Assembly: GCA_024138015.1 (NCBI GenBank)
Contig: JAMXBB010000001.1
Location: forward strand, 93,791,740-93,855,739
DNA: 64,000 nucleotides
Origin: Lumnitzera littorea
Lineage: Eukaryota > Streptophyta > Magnoliopsida > Myrtales > Combretaceae
Direction of reading: 5' to 3'
Positions 58,341 to 64,000 of this stretch are shown here, one piece after another (position 1 is the first letter of the stretch; each line of letters starts with the position of its first letter). Both the position numbers and the translations under genes were made by a program. Under the pieces are notes generated by a model. It saw only the letters and a program-made list of their open reading frames with translations. It had not been told where the DNA came from and did not search any database.

Positions 58341-59930
58341 GTTCCCTTTAGCTACTCATCGAGCTTTATATCGCTTAACTATCTCATTAAGTTTAAACTT
58401 CACTTTATAAATCCATTTCAAGCCTATAGCTTACCTACTCGTAGGTAAACTTGTGAGCTCTCAAGTATCATTTTTCTCAAGAGCTTCGAGCTCAAGATTC
58501 ATAGTATGAACCCACTCTTTACACTTAATAGCTTGAGAATAACAACTAGCTTTAGGAATAGTCAATACATTAGCCATAGATGCAATATAATCAGGTGGAT
58601 AATGAGCAAACATGATTGAATCAAACAGGGGACATAAAGATAAAGAAGCTCTATTAGATGGTAACAACATGGAAGTAGTAGTAATGGAATGAACATTGTG
58701 TACAAAGTTCTATAGCCACTTGGGTGGTTGTGTAGACCTACTAGAGCATCTAAGTAGAACATTTTAGGAACGTATTATGCTTAGACAATCAGAAGAAGTG
58801 ATAGAAGTGTGATCTATATGTCGAATGGGGGACAAATCTAATATGTCAAGACTGATAGAAGGATAAACTAAATGATCAATCTGAAGATTTGAATCAGAAC
58901 AAGATGATAGCAAGTTGGATTATTGGAATGGAAATATATGTTCATAAAAAATAATATCTCTACTCACCACTAACAAGATCAAACACTTTATATCCTTTTT
59001 GTCCTTGAATGTAGACTAAGAATGCAAAACTTAGCTCCTTTAGGATCAAGTTTGTCTTATGGAGAAGGATGTTTTGCTATGAAACATAAATAACCATGTA
59101 TGTCTAAGTGGTTGTAGTATTGTTTAAGACTAAACAACATCTCATGAGGACTCTTTCAATTTAAAATAGCCATTTGCATTTTATTGATAAGATAGGTGGC
59201 AACTAATACACACCTACTCTAAAACTCTTCAAGTAGATTTGCTTGAATTTTTAATGCTCTAATGATATCTAGTAAATGTCTATGTTTGCACTTTACCCTC
59301 CCATTTTGTTGTGGTGTGTAAATCGTAGTGCAATGGTGTATAATTCCAAGGCTATTAAATAAGGACTTATAAGTAAAAGATGTAAACTCCGATCCATTAT
59401 CAGTTCAAAATATTTTAGGAGAGATTTCAAATTGATTGTGAACATATCGAAAGAACTTAATGAGAACTAATGGCACTTGGGACTTATTATTGATCATACA
59501 AGTTCATGTATATCTGCTAAAACCATCTAAGATGGTTAGAAAATAATTAGCTCCAGTTGGTCCCCATAAATCAATATGAAGCAAATGAAAGGCAAATGAT
59601 GATTCATGTTCACTATGAGAAAAGAGCATTATATGAAATATAGCTTAACTATAGATTTCACAAAGAAATTTATCAAATGGAAAATGTGAACACATATCAA
59701 GATGTTTAAGTTTGGAAATTGAAATGTGACCTAACCTATCATGTAGTCTGAATCGAGTTTACATCAAATGAGATATTTCTAAAAGGATCAACATAATCAA
59801 TAGTAACAGTAGGAACAAGTACATAAAGTCCACAAAGTTCTTTTGTTGTGGCGACAATTTAGCTAGTTCTTTGGTCCTAAAATATACATGAAGAAGGAGT
59901 GGAAGTGATTGTTAATTGCTGGTCATATAA
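58341..59930 (-). pseudogene. Ty1/copia pol relic: integrase and start of RT
   Basis: Read right to left: after a short pre-integrase part, the integrase core has LLHIDLWGPTGANYFLTILD (about 59588-59530), TDNGSEFTSFTYKSLF (about 59403-59355) and CTTIYTPQQNGRVKCKHRHL (about 59330-59270). The first two Asp residues are present; the third catalytic residue, Glu in VERKHRH, reads Lys. WVYKVKFK-like and KRYKAR words start RT between 58460 and 58341, preceded by CYSQAIKCKEWVHTMNLELE (58560-58490). Many stops lie between. It joins in sense to the RT at 55062 once the insertion is disregarded. Confidence 0.87.
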
Positions 59931-61375
59931 CAGTTTACTAACTAAAAAAGATTGCATGTGAAATCATTAACTAGGAATACATTGTGTAAGGTTAATCCAG
60001 GTTTTATGGTAACAGAACCAAGTGGGTTGACATGTTTGATAGTGCTATCAAGTAATCGAATTGGTATTGGTTTCATCAAAGTCTATTTGTTTTGTAACAA
60101 AGAAGGATAGGCGGTCATATGATCTGTAGCTTCCCATATCCACTATCCATGAATCTATATCATTGTTCAAGCATTAAGACATCCACTTAGAGTTAAGGCA
60201 ATACCTACAACCTATACTATGTTCACTACAGCAATATCACTTTTAGCAACCAAAGACTTTCCTTGCATAAGTTACATCATCTCTTGGCGAGCACTTTGCA
60301 CAAGAGTTGGATCAATTAAGGAAGTGCTTGCACCTACACTACAATCTATTGAATTAGTAAAATGGTCAAAAGGTAAATCAAAACGGGGTGATAGCTTCCT
60401 TTCTTTCACACATAAAGAAGCTGAACTTTTCATTTTCTTGTTGAATCTCCCTCCTTTATACTTCTCTAAATATTCAATGATCTGAAAACAACTCTCTATA
60501 GTGTGTCCTTTCAACTTACAGTACCTGCAAACTTGCTTTGCACTTCCTTGTTTAAGTTTCTTCTTATCAGAAGATCCTCTATTTGACATAAAAGCTACAG
60601 ATTATATGATAGTATTTAATGTAGTTGTAATCTAACGTTGAGTTTCGACTTATTCAATAAGATAGAAAGCCTTATTCACTGATGGAAGAGGATCCATTCC
60701 TAAAATCTGATTGTGAACACTATCATAACCTTTAAACAATCCCATCAGAAACTCTATTAAATTATTTTGTGAATCAAATTCAACAAACTTCTCCTTAAAT
60801 CCATAGGTACAGTAGGCCATTCAACCACAAGTACACTTAAGATACACATTCAAAACTTGTAATTCATCCCAAATCTTCTTCATATTATTATAATAGGTAC
60901 TAAAGATAGATTTCCCTATTTCATATTACAAATTTCTTAATGTAATCGATACATAAACACTCCATTTGTATGACCATATTGCTTAACAATTTCCATCCAT
61001 AATTCATACAATGATTGAACATATAAGTAATTTTGTGATAATTCACTGCTCATGGAATTAAGAAGCCAATAGCATACCATATAGCTACATCAAAGCCACT
61101 TAATTAGATCAGGAGAATCATTGCTAGGTTTTATTATCAATCCATCTACAAAATCTAACTTTAACTTCGCTCCTAATCCTAATTTAATCTAACAAATCCA
61201 TGCAATAAAGTTTGCACCATTGAAAATTGCATTCCTTAACATCATATTAGGGTTATCAAATCCAAAAAGGTACAAAAGATTTATATTAGTCTATTCAACA
61301 ATGCCATATTAGAGAAGAGTAGTTGATCAAACTTGTAGTGATGATCAGAATCACAGGCAAAGATGAATTGTCACT
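59931..61375 (-). pseudogene. Ty1/copia gag and protease relic
   Basis: An open stretch 60589-60272 carries the nucleocapsid zinc knuckle CRYCKLKGHTIESC with all four metal ligands, preceded by Lys-rich sequence. The gag domain lies to the right, 60600-61370, and is broken by stops. The protease would be between 60270 and 59930; a WIMDSG-like word (minus strand near 60160-60135) marks it, in degraded form. The 5' LTR and primer-binding site adjoin at 61376. Confidence 0.8.
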
Positions 61376-61387
61376 ACTCTAATACCA
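61376..61387 (-). other. Primer-binding site of the copia element
   Basis: On the minus strand TGGTATTAGAGT directly follows the 5' LTR end; it differs from the initiator-Met tRNA complement TGGTATCAGAGC by two C-to-T changes. Confidence 0.85.
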
Positions 61388-61648
61388 TGTGAGTTTAGAA
61401 GTTCATGTCAAAGTTCATTGAAGTATTGTGCTCTAGAGAAAATGTCTATTCGACTTTGAAGACTAGAAGTATTGTTTCTTTTACTAAAAGAAAATGAAAG
61501 TACTGGTGAATGTTTGTTATTTATATGAGCTGATAGGAACTAACTAAAAATAACTAACTCATAAAAAACTAAGCTAACTGAAACTAAAGCCTTTTAATCT
61601 ATTTAACTATTTGTACAAGTAAATAATTAGAAGTCAAAGTAGCTTACA
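61388..61648 (-). mobile_element. 5' LTR of the Ty1/copia element
   Basis: Pairs with 53498-53752. In element orientation it begins TGTAAGCTACTTTG and ends AACTCACA, with proper TG...CA ends. CTAAT at 61649-61653 repeats the CTAAT at 53493-53497, giving a perfect 5-bp target duplication for the whole 53498-61648 element. Confidence 0.92.
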
Positions 61649-61653
61649 CTAAT

Positions 61654-64000
61654 AATTGAAATCAATAGTACATTTATTGCCTAAAATTTAGACAATCAAC
61701 ATAATTATTTAATCATATATGAATATTATAGCATGATTTTTTTTTTTTTTAGCATTTATACATTCCTTAGATTGTGATAATGCTTTTATGTGAAAATCTT
61801 ATTTTGTTTGTGTTCAATTACACACATAGTTTGATAATCTAAACTTAAAATATCATTTTGTTTTTTATGTCTCTCATATAATAAATTGTTTATTTTGAAA
61901 CTAAATTGATTAAATAAATATTTCTCATTTTTAGTCCCATGATAGCAACCAATGTTCATGAGATTCCTAAGTAAAGCTTGCTACAATCATAAATTATCAT
62001 TTGCTCTTTTTCTCTTTCTAATATACAATAAGAACAAATTTAATTAAAGTTGAGAGTAAAGCTTCCAACTTCAGTAAGTTATTGTTCATTTTTAGAGTAA
62101 ATTTCATGGCTTTTAAGAATAATTCTTTATGGTAGCCAGCGACCTCCGAGTTATTATGTACCTGTAAGAATCCAAATCTAATTGATTTGTTAATGATATA
62201 AAAAATATTAAACCTACTTAAATAATTATAAAAAGTCGTATTCTTAGTTAATTTTTTGTATTGTTTAACATAGTAACTTCATATACACATAGTTTGAAGT
62301 AGGTATAATAAGTTCTTAAGAAATGGGGCAGTTTGAAGCTGAAATCAATTTAATACTTAAATCCCTTGATGATGTAGTTTTTAGTTGATTTTCAATTCAT
62401 GAGCTCCTAATAGGGTATATTATGTTTACAAGTCTATAATTTTGGTCTTACCATATATTTAGCTTTTATCATAAATTAATTTCCTTAAATTTGATAATTT
62501 TCAAGAAAATTCCAGCCTAAATGGAAATGCGTGATTCTCCAAAAACTACTTGAACATAATGATTATTTCATGTTTTTAGAACTCTATGGAGATGTTAAAA
62601 GTGGCTAACATTAATTTTGTAAATGGGAAGGATTTTTAGCTTAAATGATAGTATTTTTTATATTAACATGTAAGTGTAACTAAAATAACTCAACTATTTA
62701 ATTTAATTGCAATTATTTATAAAATTAAAATGCTTGAAAGGATGCTACAACTTGGATATCAGTATTTCTTTTAATTAAGTCAGTTTTGAAATTTAATGGA
62801 ATGTTATGTCTAAAAGTTAGTTGAATACTATTAAAAGGTAATTGTGAGTATGTGAACATTTAGCACCATTTACAAGTGTAATGGAGGGCAATTATGTAAT
62901 TATCTTTGTCGATTAAATTAAAGTTTATAATACTTTTAGATAATACTTGTGATGATGATTGTATTGGTATATAGCATGTAAAATTAGATAAGACAATGTA
63001 TAATTGGATAATACTAATTGATCCCTTCTGAATTGAGCCGCTAAGTGTTGCTCACTAATTTGCCTTTGGAATTAGGCCTTGTAATGCTACTTTTAAATTG
63101 TCTTGGAAATACAGCTATTTTATGCTACTTGCTATAAGAATACTAGCCGGTGTATATCACTTACTTTAGCATGCCAGTTGATAATGCATAAGTAATGTAT
63201 GGTACTTTGTTATGGATTATGTATCTAGTTACATGTATCTTGTGTTATTGATTTGTTGCCTATATCATTATTGAATATACATTGCCTTTCCTTTTTCATT
63301 TTACTCTTTGTACTCACTTTACTATATAAGGAGTTAAGGGTTGGTGTTTGACTAACCTTAGATATAGGTGAAGGTTGTGATGTTGCTAACTTTGGCTTTA
63401 GGAAAACTCTAAAAGCACTAAACACTTATTTTGAAGTTTTAAGTTTATAGGTTTTGCCATATAAATACATATTGCAACTTTTGCACATTAGCTATATTCA
63501 CATGTAAGATGTATGAATTGAGGTGTTATGGAATCCCTAACATAGGTGCTAGTGTCATTGAACTTCATTTAAAACAAGTTTGGCATAATGAAACTTAAAC
63601 CATATAAATATAAGTTGTTAAGAGTATTAAATTCTTCAAAGTTATGTGATTGTATTATGAACTTAAAAGGTTTGTATTGAAGCCTATTAACTAATAACTT
63701 TGAAGGTTGTATTAAGAACATAGAAGATTTTTCTTAAAGGTCAAAAAGTGTACACCTATTTTTGTATAAAATTACAATGTAACATTATAAACTTAGAAGG
63801 TTTATATTATGAGACAAAATAGTAAGACTTGAGCATAAAAGGTGAGAAACTAAACTTAAAAGGTTGAATTGTATAAGTATAAGATTGAAACCCAAAATTA
63901 GAAGGTTTCGACTATGATATTAAATATGAAGTACCTTGGGCATACACATGCAATATGATTGAATTAGGGTTCTAAGCTTGAAATGTTAAATTTTATGTCA
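61654..64000. other. AT-rich region without recognised genes
   Basis: No reading frame with recognisable content. Toward the end a loosely repeated ACTTA(A/G)AAGGTTT word occurs near 63660, 63790, 63853 and 63898, in a region repeatedly using TATTAAG and GTATTATGAAC words; it may be an old minisatellite or the edge of another element. A short open minus-strand stretch at 63425-63225 has no domain I know. Confidence 0.5.

Overview
The window looks like nuclear DNA of a flowering plant, probably a eudicot. It is AT-rich, full of decayed retrotransposons, and carries one intact gene with a typical plant architecture. I cannot name the species. I see no rRNA, tRNA, CRISPR array, operon or organellar gene.

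The only convincing host gene is an intronless leucine-rich-repeat receptor kinase of the BRI1 family at 30123-33509 (+). It resembles BRI1-LIKE 2 / VASCULAR HIGHWAY 1 most closely. It has a signal peptide, an LRR ectodomain with an island domain, one membrane span and a complete RD-type kinase. A CT-rich leader with two tiny upstream ORFs precedes it.

Left part (1-23300) is a stack of LTR-retrotransposon debris. It holds the end of a Tat/Ogre-like LTR (1-181) and a plus-strand Ty3/gypsy element (about 850-7288). A 1.24 kb solo LTR sits in that element's 3' LTR with a perfect 5-bp target duplication. Next come a minus-strand gag-protease relic of a similar gypsy family (7289-9110) and a large Tat/Ogre-like region (about 9150-18147) with 2.4 kb of organised tandem arrays. 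A minus-strand spliced pseudogene of a TE-associated coiled-coil protein (18600-20425) is cut by a relative of the 1.24 kb solo LTR. A foldback element follows at 22735-23285.

Middle part (23300-42800) holds the receptor gene. The roughly 3.2 kb upstream of it (26565-29775) is present again downstream (35045-39770), without a second coding region. This suggests a tandem duplication whose second gene was lost, or a duplicated promoter block.

Right part (42830-61650) is two nested TE stacks. A LINE (42830-52815, +) is split by a 4.6 kb gypsy-type solo LTR (45678-50269) and by a 206-bp MITE (50664-50869), each with target duplications. A Ty1/copia element (53498-61648, minus) keeps both LTRs, PBS, PPT and a 5-bp duplication; LTR-like material, itself holding a 2.36 kb Tat/Ogre-like LTR, has inserted into its reverse transcriptase. 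All TE coding regions are dead. The inactivating changes I could recognise are mostly C-to-T or G-to-A.

I found no convincing new biological system. The most worthwhile leads are the duplicated promoter block, the tandem arrays sharing a palindromic core, and the datable nested insertions.
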